This document shows, piece by piece, positions 30,746 to 43,000 of a stretch of 64,000 nt of DNA. Below the pieces are notes generated by a model. The model was not told the DNA's origin. It saw only the letters and a program-made list of their open reading frames with translations, and searched no databases. The number at the start of each line of letters is the position of its first letter. Position 1 is the stretch's first letter. Made by a program: the position numbers and the translations under genes. This DNA comes from Strigamia acuminata (Eukaryota; Arthropoda; Chilopoda; Geophilomorpha; Linotaeniidae): assembly GCA_949358305.1 (NCBI GenBank), contig CASHSZ010000135.1, positions 1 through 64,000 of the forward strand. Reading direction: 5' to 3'.

Positions 30746-33700
30746 ATGGCGGAACCTACAATGAGAGATCTTCTAACTGAGGATCAAATCGAAGTGCAAC
30801 AACAACGTTGGGAGTCGCAAGTCACTGCAATGAATCATTTGTTGTCTATATCGGAGAAGACAGCAGATCCAGGTGAACTGGAAGCGCTGGTGCAAACTGC
30901 GACCCCGAAAGAAACGAGAATAGTCGGTGCGCTGAATGATCTACAGGAATATTCGGACCACGGCTATTATCTAGAATGCATTGACAAGCTTGAGACTATG
31001 CAAGCAAGAGTGGATCTTCTTCGCACGAGATACGAAATTTCAAAGCGATCACTTCCAACTTTGGGAGGAAGATTAAATACGTCGACAAGCTCAAACCAGA
31101 ATACAACCTTGAACGCGACAGCAACGTTTAGAAAAAATTCGAAGCTGCCCAAACTGGATTCCGTAAAATTCGACGAAGATATTTTGAAGTATAGAACATT
31201 CAAAAGTAACTTCGAGACCTCCGTACACAAGGATCCAGACCTGAGTAACATTGAAAAACTCCAGTATTTACAAACTATGTGTACTGGAGAAGCGGCAATT
31301 CTCATCTCAACTTTTCCCCTGATCGAGGAATCCTACGACCTTGCAAGAGAAGAACTCGAAAGACATTTTGGTGATGAGGATGCCCAACAAACTGCGTTAA
31401 TAAAATCAATTCGAGAATTAAAAGCTGTTTCAAGTGTATATCCAACTAAAGCGATAAAAACAAATTTGACAAAGATTTCTGCGACTATTAGACTTCTCGA
31501 GCAACTGAAAATTCCTATTCAGACTTCCGGAGCTTTCTTATTGCCCGACATAATTAGCAAGTTTCCAACTTCAATGGCATTAAGATTTTACCAAGTTCAC
31601 GGAATTCAAAATAAGAACATTGTTACGTTGCTCAATTTCTTTGTGAATGAAGTTGCGATGGCCGAACGAACTGAAAACGTCTCGGAAAAATCGAAAAAAG
31701 ACAAGAATGAAAAATCGGACGTAGAGAAAACGAAAGTGAAAGGTTCAATGACCACGTGCGCAACTACTCAAGACGCCAAGCAGTCTACTAGTGCAAAAAC
31801 GAAGAGTGAACCGAAATCTGAAAGCAAGAATACGCCTTTCAAGACAAACAAGTGCATTTTTTGTGAAGATGAACATTTAAACGGCGCTTGTAAAAAGGAT
31901 TTCAAAATTAACGCGAAAATCGAAATAGTTAAGAAAAACCGACTGTGTTTTAATTGTTTCAGAACTGGGCATAGAGTGGGAGACTGCAAGGTCAAATTTT
32001 CTTGTAAACATTGTGGTGGGCGACACCATTCCACAATATGCAAAAAATCCGAGGTGAAGAATTCAACGAGCGCTGCGGAGAAGCCGAAGGAGCCACAAGT
32101 AACAACACATGTTTCATGCGCAATCTCGACGACTCTACAACTAATGATCTTCACCGCGGACCTCAAAACAAAATCAGGAGGAACTCACAGCATTCGAGGG
32201 ATGATTGATCCGGGAAGCCATCGATCGTTCATCACAAAAGAATTTGTTGAAAGACTGAAACTTAAAAAGTGCGGCAGTGTTTCTGCCACCACACAACGTT
32301 TTAATGATTCGTCTCCAGCAGCTACGGACTACGATGTGTTCAATGTCACACTGCAGAGTAAAAATGACACTCAAGATTTGAAACTTTCCATGCTTTCTGT
32401 GGAAGATTTGCCACGAGTGCAAGGCATTCTGAACTCATCAATGATTGACAAAGTGAAGAAACTAAATCTCGAACTTGCTGAAGACCTACCAGCTAAGACT
32501 GCTCAAATTGATGTGCTTTTAGGAGTCGACGTGTGGTGGAAGGTCGTTAAGGATGGCAAGAAAAAGGTAAACGCCGACCTTGGACTCATTAACACAATTT
32601 TTGGATGGGTCTTGGCTGGAGCGGCTGGAAACACCAATTTGTTTGAGGTTGAGGAAGGAATGACAACATGTTGTAATACATGCGACTTAGACATCCAAGA
32701 AAAATTGGACAAACTGTGGAACTTGGAAGCAATCGGAATAAATGCGGGAGAAAAAGAATCCGACTTTATTCGCGATCGATTCGAATCAACTACAAAGCGT
32801 CTAGACGATGGACGTTATGAAGTCATGCTGCCATTCAATGGTCAGGAAGTCGACTTGGAGTCCAATTGGGAATTGGCCATGAATCAACTGGCCAACACGC
32901 TCAAAAGAATAGATGCCAACGAAGACTACAAAAAACGTTACGACGAGTCCATGTGGCAATATATTCACGAAAATCACGCGGAGGAAGTCCCAAAAGAAGA
33001 GCGTTTTTTGAAGAAAGGAACCTACAATATACCTCACCACCCTGTAATCAAGGAGGATCGAGACACGACGAAATTTCGAGTAGTGTTCAACGCGTCTTCA
33101 TCCAAGAAGGGGAAACTTTCCCTCAATGACTGTTTATTTCCGGGACCTTCCCTTAATCCAGACTTAATACTCGTTATTGTGAGATTCCGTCTCTATTGTA
33201 TTCCAATAATAGCAGACATTAAGCAAGCGTTCCTCCAAGTAATGATCAACCCTACTCAAACAAACTTTCTACGTTTTTTGTGGGTCGCTCGTGACTATTT
33301 CAAAGAGCCATACTCATGGCAAAATTTGTGGAATAATCTAATGGTTCTGCGAATGATTGTCGTGCCATTTGGCGTCATTTCTTCTCCATTCCTCTTGTGT
33401 GCGACGATTAGGAAACAAGCGAAACAATTTGAAGAAACTCATGCAAAAGAAGTCGACGCACTCGATGATGGAATCTTCATGGATGATTTGACGTCAGGAG
33501 GAGATTTTACAGCCGACACAACATCACATTGCGAGAAACTGAAAATGATATTAGACGACGGAAAGCTTCCCCTCGTAAAGTGGGCGACCTCAAGCAAGGA
33601 CGTCTTCAACAATTTGAAAAAAGAAGGTTTTCATATGCGAGGAGAGGAGTTTTTGGACTTAGGAATTATAAAAATGCTTGGAATATTGTGGAACACGGCA

Positions 33701-35986
33701 GAAGATGTCATGATGTTTAACATTCCGACCATTGAAAAAATTCCGAATACAAAGCGAGAAGTTGTTTCATTAATGGCTTCCATATTCGATCCAATGGGAC
33801 TCATTGCTCCTGTTGTGCTTCAAATGAAACTGCTAGTTCAAGCAATCTGGATTAGGACAAAAAACTGGGATGAAAAGATTCTTGACTCAGAGAAAAAAGA
33901 AGTCGAAGAGTGGAGTCAAGACATACAAAAATTAAAAGAATTGAAAGTACAACGTTGGCTGCAGACTTATTCCGGTCAAGACATCACTTTAGAAGTTTTC
34001 TGTGATGCAAGCACAAAGGCATTTGGCTGTTCAATTTTTGTCGTCAATCTAGAGGGCAAAAGAACTTTATTGTTGAGTAAATGTCGTATTGCGCCGACGA
34101 AAAAAGTGACTCTTCCTCGACTTGAATTAACTGCAGCAGTGGTTGGAGTGCGAATGACCAAGTACCTGTTAGAAAACTTTCTTCCCGGTTACCCGGTCAC
34201 TGAGGTGAAATACTACTCGGACTCCACCATAACTCTAACCTGGATAAATTCGGACAAGAACGTATGGAAGCCATACGTCTCAAACCGTGTTCAAGAAATT
34301 ATTTCTTCAACTAAGCCCGAACAATGGTCTCATGTACCAACAGAATTTAACCCAGCAGATTTATTAACTCGACCACATAACTCAAAAACATTGATGCAAA
34401 ATAAACTTTGGTGGTTTGGAGTTGATGTCTCGAAACTGGAAAAAAGAGAAATTATACAAGAGGATCTTCCAGAAGAAGAACGAAAAATCGTTGTGATGAC
34501 AATTCAAGTGACAGAAAGCTTTATTGGTCGATTCTTCAAACGATTCCGAAATTACAACCGACTTTTGAGAGTTTTCTCATACATTTTGCGATGGAAAAAC
34601 AAACTTTTGCGCGGTGAGCCTCTCTCGCCACTCGAGTTAGAGGACAACCAATTGAAGATCCTGCAACTTTCCCAGAAGCTACATTTTTCTGAGGAGATTG
34701 ATGATGTGAAAAACAAAAGAGAACTGTCTAAACATTCCACCCTACGCAATTTCGAGCTCTTCATTGACGAGGACGGATTACTTCGACTTCGTAGCCGCTT
34801 GAAAAAATCTTTATTGACATTTGATGAGGTTTATCCAATTATCTTGCATTATGATAGTTGGATAACAAGACTGTTAATTAAAAAAGTGCATTTGGAGTTG
34901 CTTCATGGTGACATAAGCGAAACCTTGTATCACCTACGCGAACGATTTTGGATTATTAGAGGAAGAAGAACAATTCAGACAGTTATAAGAGAATGTGAAA
35001 TTTGCAGACGAGGAAAACTTGCACGCAACAACCCTTCAACGGGTGACCTTCCTGCTGAACGTGTGACGCCAGCGGCGCCATTCCAAAACACAGGAGTGGA
35101 CCACTTGGGTCCCATTTATGTCGGCAGCTACAAGAAGGAAAAGAAAAAAGTTTACATCTTGCTTTTCACGTGTATGGTGACCCGTTCCATACATTTAGAA
35201 GTTTCAGAGGACCTTTCTGTGCCAAAGTTTTTGCTTGCAATGAGAAGATTTGGGGCACGCCACGGATACCCCGGGAAGATTTTCTCTGACAACAGTAAGA
35301 CGTTTGAGCGCGGAAGCCTCGAATTACAATCATGGGGGAAACTCATCGGTCATAATGACGTGAAAACATTCCTATCTGAAAAAAGGGTGCTCTGGACATT
35401 CATCCCACCGCTTTCTCCATGGATGGGCGGAGCGTGGGAGCGTCTAGTCCGCTCTGTCAAAGATAAACTTCGAAAGACATTGTTGCGCAGCACCGTAGAC
35501 TTAGAAACTCTCCAAACTTTGGCTCTGGAAATTAGTTCAGTGCTAAATTCACGACCCTTAAGTTATGTCCCCGACAGTGTTGATGGTGGTAGAATTTTGG
35601 CACCTGAAAACTTTCTAACCGGAGGTATGCCTAAATACGTAATAAACAAACAATTGAGTGCAATTAAAAAATCCGATCTGAGAAAACTGGACATTAAACG
35701 ACGCCAATTTATTTGGGAGTTCTGGAAAATTTGGAAAAAGAGTTACCTCATGCAATTGAGGAATTTTTATGAATCCAAAGGTGATAAGTTCTTCAAAAAC
35801 CCTAAAGTAGACCAAATAGTGCTTCTAGAAAAAATGGGTACTAACCCATATTTTTGGCCACTTGCCAGGATAAAAGAAATTTTTCCCGGTGAGGATGGTC
35901 AAATCCGTGTGATAAAAGTTGTGCTACCCGATGGACGTGAGTTAAAAAGGTCAGTCAAGCATGTGAGAGCCCTAGAACTTGAGTGA
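30746..35986 (+). CDS. Gag-Pol polyprotein of BEL/Pao element B (1746 aa)
   Basis: Same length and domain order as the A polyprotein with no gap, and the same residue numbers for the zinc knuckles (C401-C414), protease D488-P-G-S, RT D824 and FMDD 911-914, RNase H D1087/E1127/D1159/D1205, integrase H1382/H1387/C1417/C1420 and D1452/D1515/E1565, and the DUF5641 tail. I count roughly 35-40 amino-acid differences from A, none at a catalytic residue. Differences cluster, for example around residues 545-640 and 1150-1220, with long almost unchanged runs between (about 790-960). Start context is gagaATGG. The frame is intact, so with its nearly identical LTRs this copy could be mobile. Confidence 0.97.
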   Translation: MAEPTMRDLLTEDQIEVQQQRWESQVTAMNHLLSISEKTADPGELEALVQTATPKETRIVGALNDLQEYSDHGYYLECIDKLETMQARVDLLRTRYEISKRSLPTLGGRLNTSTSSNQNTTLNATATFRKNSKLPKLDSVKFDEDILKYRTFKSNFETSVHKDPDLSNIEKLQYLQTMCTGEAAILISTFPLIEESYDLAREELERHFGDEDAQQTALIKSIRELKAVSSVYPTKAIKTNLTKISATIRLLEQLKIPIQTSGAFLLPDIISKFPTSMALRFYQVHGIQNKNIVTLLNFFVNEVAMAERTENVSEKSKKDKNEKSDVEKTKVKGSMTTCATTQDAKQSTSAKTKSEPKSESKNTPFKTNKCIFCEDEHLNGACKKDFKINAKIEIVKKNRLCFNCFRTGHRVGDCKVKFSCKHCGGRHHSTICKKSEVKNSTSAAEKPKEPQVTTHVSCAISTTLQLMIFTADLKTKSGGTHSIRGMIDPGSHRSFITKEFVERLKLKKCGSVSATTQRFNDSSPAATDYDVFNVTLQSKNDTQDLKLSMLSVEDLPRVQGILNSSMIDKVKKLNLELAEDLPAKTAQIDVLLGVDVWWKVVKDGKKKVNADLGLINTIFGWVLAGAAGNTNLFEVEEGMTTCCNTCDLDIQEKLDKLWNLEAIGINAGEKESDFIRDRFESTTKRLDDGRYEVMLPFNGQEVDLESNWELAMNQLANTLKRIDANEDYKKRYDESMWQYIHENHAEEVPKEERFLKKGTYNIPHHPVIKEDRDTTKFRVVFNASSSKKGKLSLNDCLFPGPSLNPDLILVIVRFRLYCIPIIADIKQAFLQVMINPTQTNFLRFLWVARDYFKEPYSWQNLWNNLMVLRMIVVPFGVISSPFLLCATIRKQAKQFEETHAKEVDALDDGIFMDDLTSGGDFTADTTSHCEKLKMILDDGKLPLVKWATSSKDVFNNLKKEGFHMRGEEFLDLGIIKMLGILWNTAEDVMMFNIPTIEKIPNTKREVVSLMASIFDPMGLIAPVVLQMKLLVQAIWIRTKNWDEKILDSEKKEVEEWSQDIQKLKELKVQRWLQTYSGQDITLEVFCDASTKAFGCSIFVVNLEGKRTLLLSKCRIAPTKKVTLPRLELTAAVVGVRMTKYLLENFLPGYPVTEVKYYSDSTITLTWINSDKNVWKPYVSNRVQEIISSTKPEQWSHVPTEFNPADLLTRPHNSKTLMQNKLWWFGVDVSKLEKREIIQEDLPEEERKIVVMTIQVTESFIGRFFKRFRNYNRLLRVFSYILRWKNKLLRGEPLSPLELEDNQLKILQLSQKLHFSEEIDDVKNKRELSKHSTLRNFELFIDEDGLLRLRSRLKKSLLTFDEVYPIILHYDSWITRLLIKKVHLELLHGDISETLYHLRERFWIIRGRRTIQTVIRECEICRRGKLARNNPSTGDLPAERVTPAAPFQNTGVDHLGPIYVGSYKKEKKKVYILLFTCMVTRSIHLEVSEDLSVPKFLLAMRRFGARHGYPGKIFSDNSKTFERGSLELQSWGKLIGHNDVKTFLSEKRVLWTFIPPLSPWMGGAWERLVRSVKDKLRKTLLRSTVDLETLQTLALEISSVLNSRPLSYVPDSVDGGRILAPENFLTGGMPKYVINKQLSAIKKSDLRKLDIKRRQFIWEFWKIWKKSYLMQLRNFYESKGDKFFKNPKVDQIVLLEKMGTNPYFWPLARIKEIFPGEDGQIRVIKVVLPDGRELKRSVKHVRALELE

Positions 35987-36046
35987 TTTTTCTTTTGTGA
36001 ATTTTTTGTGTGGTTCTCCTTCTCTGTCCTTTCGCCGGCAATTCGT
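35987..36046 (+). other. 3' untranslated internal segment of B; no polypurine tract
   Basis: A 60-bp T- and C-rich stretch similar to that of A. TCTCTGTCCTTTC at 36021-36033 can pair with 30731-30743 before gag with twelve Watson-Crick pairs and one G-U. No purine tract borders the LTR. Confidence 0.55.
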
Positions 36047-37558
36047 TGTTGCAAACAACGTGGAAGTATTTTAGAAATTGCATTTATTACTGTGTTTTAT
36101 GTCATAATAAATATTCATAGTGTAGTGGAATTTTTGCCTAATATTTTCATTTATTGCATTTCAGGTTTTTATCTTATTAAAACATTTTTTAGTGTTTTCA
36201 GTAATTTTAGTGTCTTTTGTGTTGATATTACATTTTAATTTACTGTTATTTCAAGTGTTTTTGAAGCTTTGTGTCATTTCTCATTGATTTCTTATGCATT
36301 TTCATGATTTTCGGCAATTTTAGGTACATTCGTCGAAGTGCAGTTCAGTTACGCTACACGTGTGACGTCATTTTTCCATTACTAGTCTCGTTTCGTTAGA
36401 ACTTCTAACGTTTCGTTCTATACTTTCCGAGTTGTTAAGAATTCTATTCACAATTGCTTTCTACTAATTATTGTCTGCTCTTTCGACTGGTGTGCTTTAT
36501 TATTGCCCAAGTGTTTTCGTTTCGTCAGTGCGAACGTTCGTTGTCGGCCACCGCATGGGCGCGGCCGATAATGTTCGGTTCGTGCGGCTTACGATCTATT
36601 TCAAAGTGTTGTGTTGAATAAATAGTGTGATTTTGTGCAGGAAATAACATTTCCTAATTCTATTTAACATTCCTATGTGGTTTTTATTAACATTCTGTGT
36701 ATCTAATTTCAAATGTACTGGTTTTACCGCCAATATGACGTTCGAGGCCGCCATGTTGGAATTTATCGGTAATTCGTTTTTATTTCAATTTGTTTACGAT
36801 GTATATTGATTGAATTGATTTTACTATTTGTTTACGATGTTTTTTAACCTGAATTCTTATGTTATTTTGTGTTTTAAAGCCATTTTAAATTCAAATCTTA
36901 CGGTTACGTCATCATACTTGCCTGTGATTGGCTATTGCGATCGTCTGCTACACGATCATTGTTTTGTGCTTCGTTTTCATTGTTTTACTTATTGAATCGA
37001 ATTGTTATGATTAGCTTTTTTATTCACTGCATTCTTGCGGTCATTTTGATATATTACAAACTGTAATCCGTGCTAATTTCACAATTTGTCAACTTTGCCT
37101 GTATTTCGTTTTCCTCCGTTGCCATGACAACGGAGAATTTTGTGTCTGTATTTCGCCGCTAATCGGCTTGGCGCGTGCCATTTTCGGTATTGCGCATGTG
37201 CGGCTCCCTTGAGGGCCAATTACATTCGTGTATTTTATTCAGTTTTCATCTAACCGTTCATTAAAGAAGTTGTTGAATTTTAGCTCGTGTTTAACTTTAT
37301 TTCCGCCATCTTTTCCAATGTGTCGGGAGTAGTTAATCTCTTTTCCCCGCTGGCTTATGGATAAACAAGCACTCGGATACCTTTCAACAGTGCTCTCGTT
37401 TGCTTTCTCCTCATGCAACAATGGATTCGGGAGTGATTATTGTGGTTTCCAGCACGGTTTATGTACGTACTTTGCTATACGATCATCAAATCTTAGTGGC
37501 GGGAATTTCAAACCGCAAATGCCCATTTCTTCTATATTCGTGTTGACCGACCGCAACA
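36047..37558 (+). repeat. 3' LTR of element B
   Basis: A 1512-bp copy of the 5' LTR with one observed difference (T at 36361). CRE at 36363-36370, X-box at 37118-37131, ATTAAA at 37260-37265. It ends GCAACA at 37553-37558 and is followed by aagt and satellite. Confidence 0.95.
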
Positions 37559-39190
37559 AAGTCAACTGCGATGTGAAATAAGCTCAAAATTTTTTTTTCA
37601 AAATTTATTGCTTGGGTGTTGCTAAAACTTACATTGAAGGCTTCTACTAAGGTTTAAACACTATTTCTAAACATTCAGAGACATTGGTCTTGTGGTGTTT
37701 GTGCTAAGTCAACTGTGATGAGATCAAAAGTCTATTCTCCCAAATCATCGGTTGGATGTTTCTAAAACTTACATTGGAGCCTTCTACTAAGGTTTAAGCA
37801 CTATTTCTGAACATTCAGAGACATTGGTCTTGTGGTGTTTGTGCTAAGTCAACTGCGATGTAAAATGAGCTCAAAATTTTTTTTTCAAAATTTATTGCTT
37901 GGGTGTTTTTAAAACTTATATTGAAGGCTTCTACTAAGGTTTAAACACTATTTCTGAACATTCAGAGACATTGGACTTGTGATGTTTGTGCTAAGTCAAC
38001 TGTGATGAGATCAAAAGTCTATTCTCCCAAATCATCAGTTGGATGTTTCTAAAACTTACATTGGAGCCTTCTACTAAGGTTTAAACACTATTTCTGAACA
38101 TTCAGAGACATTGGTCTTGTGGTGTTTGTGCTAAGTCAACTGTGATGAGATCAAAAGTCTATTCTCCCAAATCATTGGTTGGATGTTTCTAAAACTTACA
38201 TTGGAGCCTTCTACTAAGGTTTAAACACTAATTCTGAACATTCAGAGACATTGGTCTTGTGGTGTTTGTGCTAAGTCAACTGTGATGAGATCAAAAGTCT
38301 ATTCTCCCAAATCATCGGTTGGATGTTTCTAAAACTTACATTGGAGCCTTCTACTAAGGTTTAAACACTATTTCTGAACATTCAGAGACATTGGTCTTGT
38401 GGTGTTTGTGCTAAGTCAACTGCAATGTGAAATAAGCTCAAAATTTTTTTTTCAAAGTTTATTGCTTGGGTGTTGCTAAAACTTACATTGAAGGCTTCTA
38501 CTAAGGTTTAAACACTATTTCTAAACATTCAGAGACATTGGTCTTGTGGTGTTTGTGCTAAGTCAACTGTGATGAGATCAAAAGTCTATTCTCCCAAATC
38601 ATCGGTTGGATGTTTCTAAAACTTACATTGGAGCCTTCTACTAAGGTTTAAACACTATTTCTGAACATTCAGAGACATTGGTCTTGTGGTGTTTGTGCTA
38701 AGTCAACTGCGATGTAAAATGAGCTCAAAATTTTTTTTTCAAAATTTATTGCTTGGGTGTTTTTAAAACTTATATTGAAGGCTTCTACTAAGGTTTAAAC
38801 ACTATTTCTGAACATTCAGAGACATTGGACTTGTGATGTTTGTGCTAAGTCAACTGTGATGAGATCAAAAGTCTATTCTCCCAAATCATCAGTTGGATGT
38901 TTCTAAAACTTACATTGGAGCCTTCTACTAAGGTTTAAACACTATTTCTGAACATTCAGAGACATTGGTCTTGTGGTGTTTGTGCTAAGTCAACTGTGAT
39001 GAGATCAAAAGTCTATTCTCCCAAATCATTGGTTGGATGTTTCTAAAACTTACATTGGAGCCTTCTACTAAGGTTTAAACACTATTTCTGAACATTCAGA
39101 GACATTGGTCTTGTGGTGTTTGTGCTAAGTCAACTGTGATGAGATCAAAAGTCTATTCTCCCAAATCATCGGTTGGATGTTTCTAAAACT

Positions 39191-40030
39191 TACGTTGGAG
39201 CCTTCTACTAAGGTTTAAACACTATTTCTGAACATTCAGAGACATTGGTCTTATGGTGTTTGTGCTAAGTCAACTGTGATGAGATCAAAAGTCTATTCTC
39301 CCAAATCATCGGTTGGATGTTTCTAAAACTTACATTGGAGCCTTCTACTAAGGTTTAAACACTATTTCTGAACATTCAGAGACATTGGTCTTGTGGTGTT
39401 TGTGCTAAGTCAACTGTAATGAGATCAAAAGTCTATTCTCCCAAATCATTGGTTGGATGTTTCTAAAACTTACATTGGAGCCTTCTACTAAGGTTTAAAC
39501 ACTATTTCTGAACATTCAGAGACATTGGTCTTGTGGTGTTTGTGCTAAGTCAACTGTGATGAGATCAAAAGTCTATTCTCCCAAATCATCGGTTGGATGT
39601 TTCTAAAACTTACGTTGGAGCCTTCTACTAAGGTTTAAACACTATTTCTGAACATTCAGAGACATTGGTCTTATGGTGTTTGTGCTAAGTCAACTGTGAT
39701 GAGATCAAAAGTCTATTCTCCCAAATCATCGGTTGGATGTTTCTAAAACTTACATTGGAGCCTTCTACTAAGGTTTAAACACTATTTCTGAACATTCAGA
39801 GACATTGGTCTTGTGGTGTTTGTGCTAAGTCAACTGTAATGAGATCAAAAGTCTATTCTCCCAAATCATCGGTTGAATGTTTCTAAAACTTACATTGGAG
39901 CCTTCTACTAAGGTTTAAACACTATTTCTGAACATTCAGAGACATTGGTCTTGTGGTGTTTGTGCTAAGTCAACTGTGATGAGATCAAAAGTCTATTCTC
40001 CCAAATCATCGGTTGGATGTTTCTAAAACT
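39191..40030 (+). repeat. 420-bp tandem step (three a monomers)
   Basis: tacgttggag, followed by cttatggtg and an actgtaatgag monomer, recurs at 39191 and 39611, exactly three 140-bp monomers. A further copy of the same trio is at about 42449. Confidence 0.7.
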
Positions 40031-43000
40031 TACATTGGAGCCTTCTACTAAGGTTTAAACACTATTTCTGAACATTTAGAGACATTGGTCTTGTGGTGTT
40101 TGTGCTAAGTCAACTGCGATGTGAAATAAGCTCAAAATTTTTTTTTCAAAATTTATTGCTTGGGTGTTGCTAAAACTTACATTGAAGGCTTCTACTAAGG
40201 TTTAAACACTATTTCTAAACATTCAGAGACATTGGTCTTGTGGTGTTTGTGCTAAGTCAACTGTGATGAGATCAAAAGTCTATTCTCCCAAATCATCGGT
40301 TGGATGTTTCTAAAACTTACATTGGAGCCTTCTACTAAGGTTTAAACACTATTTCTGAACATTTAGAGACATTGGTCTTGTGGTGTTTGTGCTAAGTCAA
40401 CTGCGATGTGAAATGAGCTCAAAATTTTTTTTTCAAAATTTATTGCTTGGGTGTTGCTAAAACTTACATTGAAGGCTTCTACTAAGGTTTAAACACTATT
40501 TCTAAACATTCAGAGACATTGGTCTTGTGGTGTTTGTGCTAAGTCAACTGTGATGAGATCAAAAGTCTATTCTCCCAAATCATCAGTTGGATGTTTCTAA
40601 AACTTACATTGGAGCCTTCTACTAAGGTTTAAACACTATTTCTGAACATTTAGAGACATTGGTCTTGTGGTGTTTGTGCTAAGTCAACTGTGATGAGATC
40701 AAAAGTCTATTCTCCCAAATCATCGGTTGAATGTTTCTAAAACTTACATTGGAGCCTTCTACTAAGGTTTAAACACTATTTCTGAACATTCAGAGACATT
40801 GGTCTTGTGGTGTTTGTGCTAAGTCAACTGTGATGAGATCAAAAGTCTATTCTCCCAAATCATCGGTTGGATGTTTCTAAAACTTACATTGGAGCCTTCT
40901 ACTAAGGTTTAAACACTATTTCTGAACATTTAGAGACATTGGTCTTGTGGTGTTTGTGCTAAGTCAACTGCGATGTGAAATAAGCTCAAAATTTTTTTTT
41001 CAAAATTTATTGCTTGGGTGTTGCTAAAACTTACATTGAAGGCTTCTACTAAGGTTTAAACACTATTTCTAAACATTCAGAGACATTGGTCTTGTGGTGT
41101 TTGTGCTAAGTCAACTGTGATGAGATCAAAAGTCTATTCTCCCAAATCATCGGTTGGATGTTTCTAAAACTTACATTGGAGCCTTCTACTAAGGTTTAAA
41201 CACTATTTCTGAACATTTAGAGACATTGGTCTTGTGGTGTTTGTGCTAAGTCAACTGTGATGAGATCAAAAGTCTATTCTCCCAAATCATCGGTTGAATG
41301 TTTCTAAAACTTACATTGGAGCCTTCTACTAAGGTTTAAACACTATTTCTGAACATTCAGAGACATTGGTCTTGTGGTGTTTGTGCTAAGTCAACTGTGA
41401 TGAGATCAAAAGTCTATTCTCCCAAATCATCGGTTGGATGTTTCTAAAACTTACATTGGAGCCTTCTACTAAGGTTTAAACACTATTTCTGAACATTTAG
41501 AGACATTGGTCTTGTGGTGTTTGTGCTAAGTCAACTGCGATGTGAAATAAGCTCAAAATTTTTTTTTCAAAATTTATTGCTTGGGTGTTGCTAAAACTTA
41601 CATTGAAGGCTTCTACTAAGGTTTAAACACTATTTCTAAACATTCAGAGACATTGGTCTTGTGGTGTTTGTGCTAAGTCAACTGTGATGAGATCAAAAGT
41701 CTATTCTCCCAAATCATCGGTTGGATGTTTCTAAAACTTACATTGGAGCCTTCTACTAAGGTTTAAACACTATTTCTGAACATTTAGAGACATTGGTCTT
41801 GTGGTGTTTGTGCTAAGTCAACTGCGATGTGAAATAAGCTCAAAATTTTTTTTTCAAAATTTATTGCTTGGGTGTTGCTAAAACTTACATTGAAGGCTTC
41901 TACTAAGGTTTAAACACTATTTCTAAACATTCAGAGACATTGGTCTTGTGGTGTTTGTGCTAAGTCAACTGTGATGAGATCAAAAGTCTATTCTCCCAAA
42001 TCATCGGTTGGATGTTTCTAAAACTTACATTGGAGCCTTCTACTAAGGTTTAAACACTATTTCTGAACATTTAGAGACATTGGTCTTGTGGTGTTTGTGC
42101 TAAGTCAACTGTGATGAGATCAAAAGTCTATTCTCCCAAATCATCGGTTGAATGTTTCTAAAACTTACATTGGAGCCTTCTACTAAGGTTTAAACACTAT
42201 TTCTGAACATTCAGAGACATTGGTCTTGTGGTGTTTGTGCTAAGTCAACTGTGATGAGATCAAAAGTCTATTCTCCCAAATCATCGGTTGGATGTTTCTA
42301 AAACTTACATTGGAGCCTTCTACTAAGGTTTAAACACTATTTCTGAACATTTAGAGACATTGGTCTTGTGGTGTTTGTGCTAAGTCAACTGTGATGAGAT
42401 CAAAAGTCTATTCTCCCAAATCATCGGTTGGATGTTTCTAAAACTTACGTTGGAGCCTTCTACTAAGGTTTAAACACTATTTCTGAACATTCAGAGACAT
42501 TGGTCTTATGGTGTTTGTGCTAAGTCAACTGTGATGAGATCAAAAGTCTATTCTCCCAAATCATCGGTTGGATGTTTCTAAAACTTACATTGGAGCCTTC
42601 TACTAAGGTTTAAACACTATTTCTGAACATTCAGAGACATTGGTCTTGTGGTGTTTGTGCTAAGTCAACTGTAATGAGATCAAAAGTCTATTCTCCCAAA
42701 TCATTGGTTGGATGTTTCTAAAACTTACATTGGAGCCTTCTACTAAGGTTTAAACACTATTTCTGAACATTCAGAGACATTGGTCTTGTGGTGTTTGTGC
42801 TAAGTCAACTGTGATGAGATCAAAAGTCTATTCTCCCAAATCATCGGTTGAATGTTTCTAAAACTTACATTGGAGCCTTCTACTAAGGTTTAAACACTAT
42901 TTCTGAACATTCAGAGACATTGGTCTTGTGGTGTTTGTGCTAAGTCAACTGTGATGAGATCAAAAGTCTATTCTCCCAAATCATCGGTTGGATGTTTCTA

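Larger units (their letters stand above)
28228..37558 (+). mobile_element. Complete BEL/Pao LTR retrotransposon, element B
   Basis: A 9331-bp element with 1512-bp LTRs (28228-29739, 36047-37558), TGTTGC...GCAACA ends and a 4-bp target duplication aagt (28224-28227 and 37559-37562). The internal region is 29740-36046, with 60 bp between the pol stop and the 3' LTR and no env. Gag-pol is nearly identical to that of A, but the LTRs and the first ~430 bp of leader are only distantly similar, so B is a separate LTR lineage. The two LTRs differ at one site I could find (C at 28542, T at 36361, a CpG to TpG change), so the insertion is young. The uninterrupted site exists at 47358-47361 and 60726-60729. 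Confidence 0.97.
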
